From Paramesorhizobium deserti (lineage in GTDB: Bacteria; Pseudomonadota; Alphaproteobacteria; Rhizobiales; Rhizobiaceae), in NCBI RefSeq assembly GCF_001558695.1, contig NZ_LNTU01000012.1, forward strand, positions 496,001 through 560,000: 64,000 bases of DNA. The letters are read 5' to 3'. The notes beneath the pieces are model-generated. The model was not told the origin of the DNA and did not search any database. It saw only the letters and a program-made list of their open reading frames with translations. The translations under genes were made by a program, and so were the position numbers. Numbering within the stretch: the stretch's first letter is position 1; the number at the start of each line of letters is the position of its first letter. Of the stretch, positions 43,425-52,233 are shown piece after piece.

Positions 43425-43500
43425 AACCCGGTCGAGTCCCCACCCGTCCCCAACGACCGGGTTCGGGAGCCGGTCCCATCCCCGGGGCCGGCTCCCTCCC
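43425..43500 (+). terminator. Double hairpin after the BTLCP gene; possible sRNA or terminator
   Basis: First hairpin: AACCCGGTCG/CGACCGGGTT, a perfect 10-bp stem whose loop is C-rich (AGTCCCCACCCGTCCCCAA). Second: GGGAGCCGG/CCGGCTCCC (9 bp), followed by TCCCTTTAT. It starts 20 bp after the BTLCP stop. The first stem-loop carries the C-rich motif at 43430-43447 shared with 40581-40598. Confidence 0.6.
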
Positions 43501-43521
43501 TTTATAGGGAAGGCGTTGGTT

Positions 43522-44049
43522 TCAGACGATCTCAAGGCCGCGCCTGAACCGGGCGCCATTGTCAACGTAATGCAGCGCCGAAGCCTTCAGTTTCTCGATG
43601 GCAGCTTCATCCAGCACCCGCACGGCGCGGGCAGGCGCCCCGACGATCAGTGAGTTGTCGGGGAATTCCTTGCCTTCGGTCACCAGCGCGCCCGCGCCGA
43701 CCAGCGAGTTCCTGCCGATCCGGGCGCCGTTGAGCACGATAGCGCCGATACCGATAAGGCTGTTATTGCCGATCGTGCAGCCATGGAGCATGGCGCGATG
43801 GCCGATCGTGCAGCCCTCGCCGATCGTCAGGGGATAGCCCATATCGGTGTGCATTACCGTATGCTCCTGGACATTGGTATCCGCTCCGATCACGATCGGC
43901 TCGTTGTCGCCGCGCAGCACCGCGCCGAACCAGATGCCTGCCCCCTTCCCCAGCCTGATTCTGCCGATCAGCGTCGCGTCGGGCGCGATCCAGTTGGTTT
44001 CGCGGTCGTCGAATTCCGGCTTGTGGCCGTCCAACGCATAGATGGGCAT
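43522..44049 (-). CDS. Gamma-class carbonic anhydrase family protein
   Basis: 175-residue left-handed beta-helix protein with hexapeptide repeats. The three metal-binding His are in [20 protein letters not shown] and IGHRAMLHG. Family members (PaaY/YrdA/CaiE) hydrate CO2 or bind related substrates; activity varies and cannot be settled by sequence. Start ATG 44049 ([13 protein letters not shown]) is the usual N-terminus, with AAGGATG upstream. Confidence 0.9.
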   Translation of the reverse strand: MPIYALDGHKPEFDDRETNWIAPDATLIGRIRLGKGAGIWFGAVLRGDNEPIVIGADTNVQEHTVMHTDMGYPLTIGEGCTIGHRAMLHGCTIGNNSLIGIGAIVLNGARIGRNSLVGAGALVTEGKEFPDNSLIVGAPARAVRVLDEAAIEKLKASALHYVDNGARFRRGLEIV

Positions 44050-44191
44050 GAAACATCCTTCCGTTCGGCATATCTGTGGCAGAGAATGGCCGAGCGACGG
44101 CAACGCCGCAAGCGCGCCCCGATAATTCACGAGCTATTAACCATAAAAATCAATAATGGAGGCTGGTCGGACGAGGCGGAAAAGACAAGCC

Positions 44192-44917
44192 ATGCAAAGC
44201 ACGGCACAGACGGGGATTTCGATTACGGAGAGCCGCTTCTTCACGCGCGTCTTCTACGCGTTTTTCGGCCTCGCCCTGCTCTCGGCCGCCATCAATCTCA
44301 GCGGCCGGTATTTCGGCCCGCTGATTGCCATGGGCGGCCATACGGACGACATGACGATCCGCGAAATCGTCATCGGCAATGACGTGCTCGCCATCCCATC
44401 AAACATGATCCGCTTTCCCGCGCAGCGGCGCGACGGCGTTGCAAACCGCGTCGATCTTTATCTGAAATGGCCTGAGATGGCGGGGTATAGCGAGAAAACG
44501 CGCAGCGATTTCAATTTCACCGCGCCGCGACGACAGCTTCTCTTCCTCTCGGTTGAGCCCAGAACCATGTCGCGCGACATGTCGGGGCGCTATCTGCCGA
44601 TCTACTCGGCCTTGATCGAACAGCCTGGAAAAGCCGGCCCCGCAGGGCTGACGCTCCATAGCTTTCATCCGGTGAGCGGCTATATCGGCGAGGAACTGGC
44701 CGTTTCCTCGGCCGGAGGGGATCAACCCGATTTCGTGGCACGCTGTCTTGATGAAAGCGTTGCCAGGGAGATGGCCGGCGCCTGCGAGCGCGATATCCAG
44801 TTCGGCAACGGCCTGCAGCTTTTCTACCGGTTTCCGCGCCATCTGCTCGGTGAATGGCGCGCGCTGGATGAAGCCGTCCAGTCCTTTGCCACAGCTCACC
44901 TGGCCGGCGCCAGATGA
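44192..44917 (+). CDS. Hypothetical single-pass membrane protein conserved in rhizobia
   Basis: 241 residues. One N-terminal membrane anchor (about residues 17-40, FYAFFGLALLSAAINLSG) is followed by a soluble, probably periplasmic domain with two late cysteines (VARCLDESVA and GACERDIQFG), which could form a disulphide. I recognise no enzyme motif. Start ATG 44192 (MQSTAQTGISITESRFF) has GAGGCGGAAAAG upstream. It is convergent with the DUF3126 gene. Confidence 0.75.
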   Translation: MQSTAQTGISITESRFFTRVFYAFFGLALLSAAINLSGRYFGPLIAMGGHTDDMTIREIVIGNDVLAIPSNMIRFPAQRRDGVANRVDLYLKWPEMAGYSEKTRSDFNFTAPRRQLLFLSVEPRTMSRDMSGRYLPIYSALIEQPGKAGPAGLTLHSFHPVSGYIGEELAVSSAGGDQPDFVARCLDESVAREMAGACERDIQFGNGLQLFYRFPRHLLGEWRALDEAVQSFATAHLAGAR

Positions 44918-44968
44918 GCTATCTTAAGATAGGTCCAGGCGAGCTTTCGCAGCCCGCCCTCACCTGAA

Positions 44969-45175
44969 TCAGAGGTCGATGTCCAGAATGGCCATCGAGA
45001 AATTATAGGACAGCTCGCCCTCGTCTTCGTCCTTGTAGATGAGGCCGAGGAATTCGTCGTTGAGATAAAGCTCGCACGAATCGTCCTTGCGCGGACGCGC
45101 CTTCACTTCAAGGCCGGGATTCTTGAAAGTCCGTTTGAAATAGGCGTCGAGTTTTCTCAGTTCTTCGGGTTTCAA
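44969..45175 (-). CDS. DUF3126 family protein
   Basis: 68 residues, an end-to-end match to my recollection of this small alphaproteobacterial family: MKPEELRKLDAYFKRTFKNP at the start and YNFSMAILDIDL at the end. Function unknown. It lies about 100 bp downstream of cysE on the same strand and is probably co-transcribed with it. Confidence 0.88.
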   Translation of the reverse strand: MKPEELRKLDAYFKRTFKNPGLEVKARPRKDDSCELYLNDEFLGLIYKDEDEGELSYNFSMAILDIDL

Positions 45176-45274
45176 CGAATTCTCCTATGCATTTGTTGGA
45201 GGCGGGTTTTTGCATGGCCCGTCCAACCATGTAAAGCCCGTAAAAAGCTTGTCACCGGCTTTGATCGGGAATTA

Positions 45275-46099
45275 TCAGTCCGCGCCGTTGATGAGCTGAT
45301 CCATGACGCGCGACGGCTCCGCGCAGCCGCTTTCGCCGACGATGCGCGCTGGGACGCCGGCGACCGTCACATTGCTCGGCACGGGCTTCACCACCACCGA
45401 GCCCGAGGCCACCTTCGAGCAATGGCCCACTTCGATATTGCCGAGGATCTTGGCGCCGGCGCCGATCAGCACGCCATGCCTGATCTTGGGATGACGGTCG
45501 CCGCCGGCCTTGCCCGTTCCGCCGAGCGTGACGCCATGCAGGATCGACACATTATCCTCGATGACCGCCGTCTCGCCGACGACCAGCCCGGTTGCGTGAT
45601 CGAGGAAAATCCCGCTGCCGAGCTGCGCGGCCGGATGGATATCCGTCTGGAAGACGGAGGAAGAACGGCTCTGCAGATAATAGGCGAAATCCTTGCGCCC
45701 CTCCTGCCAGAGCCAATGCGCCAAGCGATGCGTCTGGATGGCGTGGAAGCCCTTGAGATAGAGAACGGGGTCGATAAACCGGTTGCAAGCCGGGTCGCGG
45801 TCATAGACCGCCTGAATGTCGACGCGCAGGACCTGCGACCATTCCGGCTCTGCCCTCCGCATCTCGGTAAAGGTCTGGGATAGGATGCCCGCATCCAAAT
45901 CCGCATGGCCCAGCCTTTCGGCGATGCGATGGCTGACCGCTTCCTCCAGACTGCCCTGATTGAGAACCGTCGAATAGAGAAAGGCCGTCAGCAGCGGATC
46001 GCGCTCGGCGGCCTCTTCAGCCTCGATACGGATCGCATTCCAGATCGGATCCACCTGATCGATGGCGTTGACCATCTTGGCGGTATTGTGTGCGGGCAT
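45275..46099 (-). CDS. cysE: Serine O-acetyltransferase
   Basis: 274 residues. It acetylates L-serine with acetyl-CoA, the first step of cysteine synthesis. The N-terminal helical domain (DPIWNAIRIEAEEAAERDPL) precedes left-handed beta-helix repeats with the catalytic DHATGLVVGETAVI and HGVTLGGTGKAGGDRHPKI. The C-terminal tail, which binds CysK in relatives, ends QLINGAD rather than the classic GDGI. Start ATG 46099. No regulatory site was identified. Confidence 0.96.
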   Translation of the reverse strand: MPAHNTAKMVNAIDQVDPIWNAIRIEAEEAAERDPLLTAFLYSTVLNQGSLEEAVSHRIAERLGHADLDAGILSQTFTEMRRAEPEWSQVLRVDIQAVYDRDPACNRFIDPVLYLKGFHAIQTHRLAHWLWQEGRKDFAYYLQSRSSSVFQTDIHPAAQLGSGIFLDHATGLVVGETAVIEDNVSILHGVTLGGTGKAGGDRHPKIRHGVLIGAGAKILGNIEVGHCSKVASGSVVVKPVPSNVTVAGVPARIVGESGCAEPSRVMDQLINGAD

Positions 46100-46200
46100 T
46101 TCAAAACTCCCGGTTTCGCCGATTTTCTTGCTCTTTCACAGCAACATAGAGCAAATACCATTGCTTGACACGTCAATTTGCTGAAACGCAACCGTGAAGC

Positions 46201-46971
46201 TCAAATGGGGTTTTCGCGCAGGAATTCCAGAACCGCCTGCTTGAACACCTTGTCGCCGACGGCAAGCATATGGTCCCGCCCCGGAATATCCAGCGACCGG
46301 CCGTTCGGCAGCAGAGCTGCCAGATCATGCGGGCTGCCGCCGATATCGTCCTTCGTGCCGACCGCGACCAGGGTCGGCTGGGTGATGCGGCCGATCGCCT
46401 CCGCGCTCAGTGTCTCCTTGGAAGTGAGCACGCAGGCGGCGAGCGCAAGGCGATCGCTCTTGGTCTGGTCGGCGAATTTGCGAAACATCAGGCCGCGCGG
46501 ATGGGTGATGGTCGCCGGATCATCGGCAAGCAGCGCCTCATGGATCGGTCCCCAGTCGCCGGCGCCGGTAACCATGCCGATGCCGAGCCCGCCGAAAACC
46601 AGGCTGTGAACGCGAGAGGCATGCTCCAGCGCCATGAAGGCGGCGATACGCGCGCCCATGGAATAGCCCATCACATGGGCCTCCTCGATATCGAGATGAT
46701 CGAGAAGCGCCGCAGCATCCCCGGCCATCAGGCTCGGCGTGTAATCGGCGGCCTCATGGCTCTTTTCTGACTGACCATGGCCGCGATCGTCAATCGCGAT
46801 GACGCGATATCCCGCCTCCGTCAGCGTCTGGAACCAGCCGGGCGATACCCAGTTGACATAGCTCGACGAGGCAAAACCGTGGATCAGCAGCACGGGATCG
46901 CCCTCGCCCTGCTCGCGATAGGCAAGACGCAGGCCGTCATGCTGGAAGTAGCGGATTTCAGGCGTATTCAC
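46201..46971 (-). CDS. Alpha/beta hydrolase
   Basis: 256 residues. Oxyanion HGFASS, nucleophile elbow GYSMGARIA (Ser), acid likely Asp in VGTKDDIGG, and His in IPGRDHMLAVG. The substrate is unknown; the fold covers esterases, haloperoxidases and epoxide hydrolases. It lies about 100 bp upstream of cysE on the same strand, an arrangement I recall from related genomes. Confidence 0.88.
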   Translation of the reverse strand: MNTPEIRYFQHDGLRLAYREQGEGDPVLLIHGFASSSYVNWVSPGWFQTLTEAGYRVIAIDDRGHGQSEKSHEAADYTPSLMAGDAAALLDHLDIEEAHVMGYSMGARIAAFMALEHASRVHSLVFGGLGIGMVTGAGDWGPIHEALLADDPATITHPRGLMFRKFADQTKSDRLALAACVLTSKETLSAEAIGRITQPTLVAVGTKDDIGGSPHDLAALLPNGRSLDIPGRDHMLAVGDKVFKQAVLEFLRENPI

Positions 46972-47004
46972 TCCGTGGAGCCTTTCATGAGAATTCCGGA
47001 CGGG

Positions 47005-47493
47005 TTATTGCGCGGCGCACTCGCCGCATATGGCGGGGTGGCGGACATGATCGCCCACGGCAAGACCCAGCCGCTTTGCCACGCCGGCGCGCAGCTCTAC
47101 GACAAAATCGACCGGCACCACCGACGAAACGATCGCCTCGGAGAACGGCTCGGTGTTTTCGCGGATCGTGGCGATAGCGCCATCGCGGCCGACGAACACC
47201 ATATCGAGCGGCAGCGGCGTGTTCTTCATCCACATCATCACGGTGCGCGTCTGATCGAAAACGAAGAGCATGGCGCGATCGTCGGGAAAATCGGTCCGGT
47301 ACATCAGCCCGCGCATGCGCTCGGCATCGGTATCGGCGATTTCGACGCCCAGGGAAACCTTGCCCTTCGCGGTCTCGAAAACCAGCGGATGCTCATCGAC
47401 GGGCAACCGCATCGGTTCCGCCGTCTGGGCCCGGGCGGGAAAGACGAGGAAAAGCAGCAGGAAGAACGTGAGGAAACGTGGCATGGGCGGCAT
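47005..47493 (-). CDS. DUF192 family exported protein
   Basis: 162 residues. A signal peptide (MPPMPRFLTFFLLLFLVFPA, cleavage near ARAQ) leads to a DUF192 domain with MRGLMYRTDFPDDRAMLFVF and MMWMKNTPLPLDMVFVG. Function unknown. Two ATGs three codons apart are possible (47493 or 47484); neither has a strong ribosome-binding site. Confidence 0.87.
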   Translation of the reverse strand: MPPMPRFLTFFLLLFLVFPARAQTAEPMRLPVDEHPLVFETAKGKVSLGVEIADTDAERMRGLMYRTDFPDDRAMLFVFDQTRTVMMWMKNTPLPLDMVFVGRDGAIATIRENTEPFSEAIVSSVVPVDFVVELRAGVAKRLGLAVGDHVRHPAICGECAAQ

Positions 47494-47588
47494 CCATGGA
47501 TGGGCGGAAACGCCCGAAGCTTTCGCCTATCGATCCGCGCGCGTCAATGACACCAGCGAATCTTTCACCAACTCGCCCTCGTCAGAAT

Positions 47589-48170
47589 TCAATGCGATGC
47601 GGGAAACTGCGTGCCGATGTCAGGATGAATTTCCGCCGCCATCAGGCCCTTCTCACCCGTGCCGAAGCGCACGAGAACCACCTGCCCGGGGCGCAGTTCG
47701 GTAAGGCCGAAACGCCGCAGCGTTTCCATGTGGATGAAGATGTCTTCGGTGCCCTCGCCGCGCGTCAGGAAGCCGAATCCCTTGGTCCGGTTGAACCATT
47801 TGACGATGACGCGCTCGAGCCCGCTCGAAGGGACGACGCTGACATGGGTTCGCTGCGGCGGCATCTGCGCGGGATGGACGGCCGTAGACGTATCCATCGA
47901 AATCACGCGGAAGCATTGCAGGCCGCGCTCGCCCTGCTTGACCTCACAGACGACGCGCGCGCCTTCGAGCGCGGTCTGAAAACCGTCCCGGCGCAGGGAT
48001 GTGACATGCAGCAGAATATCGGACAATCCCGGCTGATCGGGCACGATGAAGCCATATCCCTTGGCGACATCGAACCACTTGATCGAACCCGACACCTCCA
48101 CGAGCCCGACGAGCTCCTCCGAAGAAGCGCCGCCCAGGAACTGGTCCTTCGACACAGATTTGTCCGCCAT
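47589..48170 (-). CDS. Double cold-shock-domain protein
   Basis: 193 residues with two cold-shock domains (about 25-90 and 120-185). RNP1-like motifs are KGYGFIVP and KGFGFLTR; RNP2-like motifs are DILLHVTS and DIFIHMET. This tandem arrangement is typical of alphaproteobacteria (CspC/CspD-type in Caulobacter). It likely acts as an RNA chaperone. Start ATG 48170 (MADKSVSKDQFLGG), with AAGGAGGGGGA upstream. A 17-bp perfect palindrome lies 44 bp upstream of the start. Confidence 0.92.
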   Translation of the reverse strand: MADKSVSKDQFLGGASSEELVGLVEVSGSIKWFDVAKGYGFIVPDQPGLSDILLHVTSLRRDGFQTALEGARVVCEVKQGERGLQCFRVISMDTSTAVHPAQMPPQRTHVSVVPSSGLERVIVKWFNRTKGFGFLTRGEGTEDIFIHMETLRRFGLTELRPGQVVLVRFGTGEKGLMAAEIHPDIGTQFPASH

Positions 48171-48213
48171 AGCGCCAGTCCCCCTCCTTTCAGCCTCGGT
48201 AAAATCTAAACTG

Positions 48214-48230
48214 ATTCTCAACTTGAGAAT
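48214..48230. promoter_or_regulatory. 17-bp perfect palindrome upstream of the cold-shock gene
   Basis: ATTCTCAACTTGAGAAT: 8-bp arms about a central C, 44 bp upstream of the cold-shock start codon and 226 bp before gloA. The shape fits a dimeric repressor operator overlapping a promoter. It is not an exact match to rhizobial Irr, RirA, Zur or Mur boxes as I know them. Confidence 0.55.
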
Positions 48231-48455
48231 AACACTCCCATAGCGCGAAGGGGCAAGTCCCTACTTCCGATTATTGGCCGGATACCACAGACTTTATTTT
48301 CCGTGATCGACTTTGGACGGTAGAGAATGGCGACAGGCCGTTGACAGGCTTGCCGATTTCACTAATCCCACCATATCAAAAATGCCGCGACCGAGCGTTC
48401 TTGCGCAATCAAATATTCAACCGCAACCATTTGCCAACAGGGAACAGGAGCCGAC

Positions 48456-48896
48456 ATGCGTTACCTCCACACCATGGTCCGAGTCCGCGATATCGACGAA
48501 GCGCTGGATTTCTACGTCAACAAGTTCGGCCTTGAAGAAATCCGCCGCACGGAAAACGAGAAGGGCCGCTTCACGCTGATCTTCCTCGCCGCGCCCGAGG
48601 ACAAGGAACGCGCAGCCTCGGAGCGCGCACCGGAACTGGAGCTCACCTACAATTGGGACCCCGAGGAATATACGGGCGGGCGCAATTTCGGCCACCTCGC
48701 CTATATGGTGGACGATATCTATGCCACCTGCCAAAAGCTCCAGGACAAGGGCGTGACCATCAACCGTCCGCCGCGCGACGGCCACATGGCCTTCGTCCGC
48801 TCGCCCGACGGGATTTCCATCGAACTCATCCAGAAAGGCGGAAGCCTGCCGTCCCAGGAGCCCTGGGCCTCGATGCCGAACACCGGCAGCTGGTGA
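48456..48896 (+). CDS. gloA: Lactoylglutathione lyase (glyoxalase I)
   Basis: 146 residues. It isomerises the glutathione hemithioacetal of methylglyoxal to lactoylglutathione. A VOC-fold protein with metal-ligand positions in [25 protein letters not shown] and [11 protein letters not shown], plus [17 protein letters not shown]. Start ATG 48456 with CAGGAGCCGAC upstream. An octamer-repeat hairpin separates it from pccB. Confidence 0.94.
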   Translation: MRYLHTMVRVRDIDEALDFYVNKFGLEEIRRTENEKGRFTLIFLAAPEDKERAASERAPELELTYNWDPEEYTGGRNFGHLAYMVDDIYATCQKLQDKGVTINRPPRDGHMAFVRSPDGISIELIQKGGSLPSQEPWASMPNTGSW

Positions 48897-48904
48897 TCAG
48901 GGCA

Positions 48905-49018
48905 GTAGGGGAATAAGGGAGTAAGGGTGTAAGGGTGTAAGGGAAATCGGCTCGCGGAAATCATCAGGAATGGATAAGCTTCCTTTCCTATTCCCGTACG
49001 CCCTACTCTCCTACTCAC
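48905..49018. repeat. Octamer-repeat hairpin, locus 3 (between gloA and pccB)
   Basis: Purine-rich arm of GGGAATAA, GGGAGTAA and GGGTGTAA units (48905-48944), a spacer, and a pyrimidine-rich arm (48981-49018) with CTATTCCC, CCCTACTC and CCTACTCAC. The same design occurs at 23728 and 39113. Confidence 0.8.
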
Positions 49019-49036
49019 TTCTTTGGAGGAGCCTGC

Positions 49037-50569
49037 ATGAAAGACGTGTTGACGGAGCTCGAGCGCCGCCGCGAAATCGCAAGACAAGGCGGAGGACAGG
49101 TCCGCATCGATGCGCAGCATGCCAAGGGCAAGCTGACCGCGCGCGAGCGCATAGACGTCTTCCTCGACGAGGGCTCCTTCGAGGAGTTCGACATGTTCGT
49201 CGAGCACCGCTCCACCGATTTCGGCATGGAGAAAACCAAATTCGCCGGTGACGGCGTCGTCACCGGCTGGGGCACGGTCAACGGCCGCACCGTCTTCGTC
49301 TTCGCCAAGGATTTCACCGTTTTCGGCGGCTCGCTCTCCGAAGCCCATGCCGAGAAGGTGCAGAAGATACAGGACATGGCGCTGCGCAACCGGGCGCCGA
49401 TCATCGGCTTCTACGATGCCGGCGGCGCACGCATTCAGGAAGGCGTGGCGGCGCTTGGCGGCTATGCGGAGATCTTCCAGCGCAATGTGCTCGCCTCCGG
49501 CGTCATCCCGCAGATTTCCGTGATCATGGGACCATGCGCGGGAGGCGACGTCTATTCGCCTGCTATGACCGACTTCATCTTCATGGTGCGCGACACTTCC
49601 TACATGTTCGTGACCGGCCCTGATGTGGTCAAAACCGTCACCAACGAAACCGTGACGGCGGAAGAGCTCGGCGGCGCGGTCGTTCACACCACCAAATCCT
49701 CCATCGCCGACGGCGCCTATGACAATGACATAGAGGCGCTTTCGCAGATGCGCCGGTTGATCGATTTCCTGCCAGCCTCGAACACGGCGGAAATCCCTGA
49801 GGTCGCCTGCCACCAGTCGACGGAGGAGCAGGATCCGTCACTCGACCGGCTGGTGCCCGATAATGCCAACAAGCCTTACGATATCAAGGAACTGATCCTG
49901 AAAACGGTCGATGAAGGCGATTTCTTCAAGATCCAGGAGAATTTTGCGAAGAACATCGTCTGCGGTTTCGGCCGCATCGAAGGGCGAACGGTCGGTATCG
50001 TCGCCAATCAGCCAATGGTGCTGGCAGGCGTTCTCGATAGCGACGCCTCGCGCAAGGCCGGTCGGTTCGTGCGCTTCTGCGACTGCTTCAGCATTCCGAT
50101 CGTGACATTCGTCGACGTGCCGGGCTTCCTGCCTGGAACGAGCCAGGAATATGGCGGGCTCATCAAGCATGGCGCCAAGCTGCTCTTCGCCTATGCCGAG
50201 GCGACCGTACCGAAGATTACGGTGATCACGCGCAAGGCCTATGGCGGCGCCTATGACGTGATGGCGTCGAAGCATCTGCGCGGCGACATCAACTATGCCT
50301 GGCCCTCGGCCCAGATCGCGGTGATGGGCGCCAAGGGCGCGGTCGAGATCATCTACCGCAAGGATATCGGCGATCCGCAGAAGATCGCGGAACACACCAA
50401 GCGCTACGAGGACCGGTTTCTGTCGCCCTTCGTGGCGGCGGAGCGCGGCTATGTCGACGAGGTGATCATGCCCCATTCGACGCGGCGGCGCGTGGCGCGC
50501 GCGCTCAGGATGCTGCGTAACAAGAATCTGGAAAATCCCTGGAAGAAGCACGACAACATTCCGCTCTGA
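49037..50569 (+). CDS. pccB: Propionyl-CoA carboxylase beta subunit
   Basis: 510-residue carboxyltransferase subunit converting propionyl-CoA to methylmalonyl-CoA with the biotin-bearing PccA. Two crotonase-like halves are seen: [13 protein letters not shown] and [12 protein letters not shown] in the first, [13 protein letters not shown] and [16 protein letters not shown] in the second; the C-terminus ends KHDNIPL, typical of PccB. Start ATG 49037 with TTGGAGGAGCC upstream. The pccA gene, adjacent in many relatives, does not follow here within the window. Confidence 0.95.
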   Translation: MKDVLTELERRREIARQGGGQVRIDAQHAKGKLTARERIDVFLDEGSFEEFDMFVEHRSTDFGMEKTKFAGDGVVTGWGTVNGRTVFVFAKDFTVFGGSLSEAHAEKVQKIQDMALRNRAPIIGFYDAGGARIQEGVAALGGYAEIFQRNVLASGVIPQISVIMGPCAGGDVYSPAMTDFIFMVRDTSYMFVTGPDVVKTVTNETVTAEELGGAVVHTTKSSIADGAYDNDIEALSQMRRLIDFLPASNTAEIPEVACHQSTEEQDPSLDRLVPDNANKPYDIKELILKTVDEGDFFKIQENFAKNIVCGFGRIEGRTVGIVANQPMVLAGVLDSDASRKAGRFVRFCDCFSIPIVTFVDVPGFLPGTSQEYGGLIKHGAKLLFAYAEATVPKITVITRKAYGGAYDVMASKHLRGDINYAWPSAQIAVMGAKGAVEIIYRKDIGDPQKIAEHTKRYEDRFLSPFVAAERGYVDEVIMPHSTRRRVARALRMLRNKNLENPWKKHDNIPL

Positions 50570-50765
50570 CATATGCACAATCCCGGTCAGGAGAGAGGAA
50601 GTCCTGCCGGGCTGAAATCATGCAGATATGAATTGACCGTTCATGAAAAATGTGACCGGCCAGTATGTTGTTTATGCTGGACTTGTCGGAGGGTTGGAGT
50701 ACCCTTTCTTCATGGGCGATACCCAGGGGGCTGTGGCACCGCATATCCTGAAACAGGAGGTGACT

Positions 50766-51194
50766 ATGCAGCACAAGACGCTCGAGCAAATGCAAGTCAT
50801 TGCCGAAGCCAATCCCGACATCACCCGTCCGGTCATGACCAGGACCGAACGGCTCGAACGTTGGGCCGCGCTTCTTGAGAAAGAGCCCGGCAGGCTTCTG
50901 GCAACGCTTCCCGGAACGGAATATCAACCGGTCGAGACACGGGAGACGATGCGTAGCGCCGGCTCTCCGATCTCGGTTGCATTTGAAGACGCCGTTTTCC
51001 GTGCCGAAGGCATGAAAGACGACAGCTACGGCGAAGCAAAGCGTTTCTTTGAAATAACGGACCGGCAACTGCACGAAATCGTCTGCTATTGCCATTATGG
51101 CGCAACGGTTTCCGCTGCGACAGCCGCCCGTCACGTCAGAGGCGCCATCGGCGGGTCCGGCATGCTTGCCAGACTACGCGGTTCATTTGTTTGA
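50766..51194 (+). CDS. Hypothetical protein downstream of pccB
   Basis: 142 residues from ATG 50766 (MQHKTLEQMQVIAEANPDIT), chosen for an excellent AGGAGGTGACT ribosome-binding site; the frame is open 41 codons further upstream without one. The protein has ITRPVMTRTERLERWAALLE and a late DRQLHEIVCYCHYGATVSAA with CYCHYG as a possible Cys/His cluster. No signal peptide or membrane segment. I do not recognise a family. Confidence 0.7.
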   Translation: MQHKTLEQMQVIAEANPDITRPVMTRTERLERWAALLEKEPGRLLATLPGTEYQPVETRETMRSAGSPISVAFEDAVFRAEGMKDDSYGEAKRFFEITDRQLHEIVCYCHYGATVSAATAARHVRGAIGGSGMLARLRGSFV

Positions 51195-51269
51195 TGAACG
51201 TATCAATAAACAGGACGGGATATAGCGCGGCTCGCCAGTGGCGAGCCGCAAGAGTGTGAGGCCCCCTTT

Positions 51270-51743
51270 TCAGAAAGATCGCGGCGGAACAAACAGGCAG
51301 ATAGTCCGCGAGTTGGATTTTCCCGCAACCGAGCACCAGTGAAAGAGCCCATCGGGCGATTGACGGATGCGGCTATCGCGATAGCCGACCACCTCTCCCG
51401 TGCCGGTAATGACATATCCCTCCGGGCGCTCGGCAACGGATTGGGTGCTGACCGGGCGGCAGTCCATGTCATGGCAGCATTGGTAGGGATAGGACCAGCC
51501 GGTAGCCGCCTCATGCGCCGAGGCGCGAAACGAGGCTGTCGGGAGGAACAGCAGCGCCGCCAATACCGGAAGCGGGAGGAGCGCGCGCAAGACGCCCGCA
51601 CCCTTCAAATCTTCGTTATCGGCTTCATTGGGGTTTCGTCTTCTCCACAAGGACGGCCACCCAAAGCGGAACACACTCCATTCGAGCAGAACGGCCAGTT
51701 GCTGCAATGGAAACCGAAGAGCTGTCTTGTCTGTGTTGAGCAT
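51270..51743 (-). CDS. Hypothetical exported or membrane-anchored Cys-rich protein
   Basis: 157 residues from ATG 51743. A hydrophobic segment (LRALLPLPVLAALLFLP) is followed by HEAATGWSYPYQCCHDMDCR and a late FHWCSVAGKSNSRTICLFVP, so four or five cysteines lie in a probably periplasmic domain of about 80 residues. Similar short proteins with a CC-x-x-x-DC motif occur in rhizobia, function unknown. The start is uncertain: TTG 51608 would make the hydrophobic segment a normal signal peptide; GAGG precedes ATG 51743. Confidence 0.65.
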   Translation of the reverse strand: MLNTDKTALRFPLQQLAVLLEWSVFRFGWPSLWRRRNPNEADNEDLKGAGVLRALLPLPVLAALLFLPTASFRASAHEAATGWSYPYQCCHDMDCRPVSTQSVAERPEGYVITGTGEVVGYRDSRIRQSPDGLFHWCSVAGKSNSRTICLFVPPRSF

Positions 51744-51902
51744 GCCATACCTCATCACGGATAGGGTTGTCGTAATCCCACCCGCCCGGAATCGATTGCA
51801 ATAACTTCAACTGACTCTTCTGCCCTGCCCGCCAGGCTACTCGGAGCACTCGGGAAAACAGGCACTATGAGAAACTACCCTGAGTCGGGGGGTAATTTCC
51901 AG

Positions 51903-51926
51903 AAAGGCCGGAAAAGCGGCCTTTTC
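51903..51926 (-). terminator. Bidirectional hairpin terminator
   Basis: AAAGGCCG/CGGCCTTTT with a 6-nt loop, with T-rich tracts on both strands. It lies 44 bp beyond the stop of the small minus-strand gene ending at 51970. Confidence 0.75.
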
Positions 51927-51969
51927 ACATGGGTTCGATCCAGCCGGCGCAGCCAATTCTCGCGCCGTT

Positions 51970-52152
51970 TCAGCCGACCGGCTTGATGCCGATCCTCTGC
52001 TGGATCGTATCGATGTCCTCCTTGACGAAGAACGTCAGATCGGGAGCCGTGGTCACGATATGCGCGCCGGTGCCATAGGCGTTATACGATACGACATGAT
52101 CGAAATTGATCGTGATGCGTTCGCCGTTGACGTCAGTCAGTTCGATCCACAC
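51970..52152 (-). CDS. Small hypothetical protein
   Basis: 60 residues from GTG 52152 (VWIELTDVNGERITINFDHV), preceded by AGAAAGGGAAAAGAC; a TTG at 52197 would add 15 residues but has no ribosome-binding site. It alternates hydrophobic and polar residues like a small beta protein and ends in DTIQQRIGIKPVG. No family recognised. A terminator follows. Confidence 0.6.
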   Translation of the reverse strand: MWIELTDVNGERITINFDHVVSYNAYGTGAHIVTTAPDLTFFVKEDIDTIQQRIGIKPVG

Positions 52153-52233
52153 GTCTTTTCCCTTTCTGCTTGCCTGGTCAGTAATAGGATAGGACAAAGA
52201 CGGCGAGAGACAATCCTCCTCAATGGACCGTTC

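Noticed and set aside
44919-44932. CTATCTTAAGATAG palindrome after the 241-residue membrane protein gene
   Set aside because: It is perfect but short, has no loop and no T tract, and lies between convergent genes; chance or a minor stop signal cannot be told apart.
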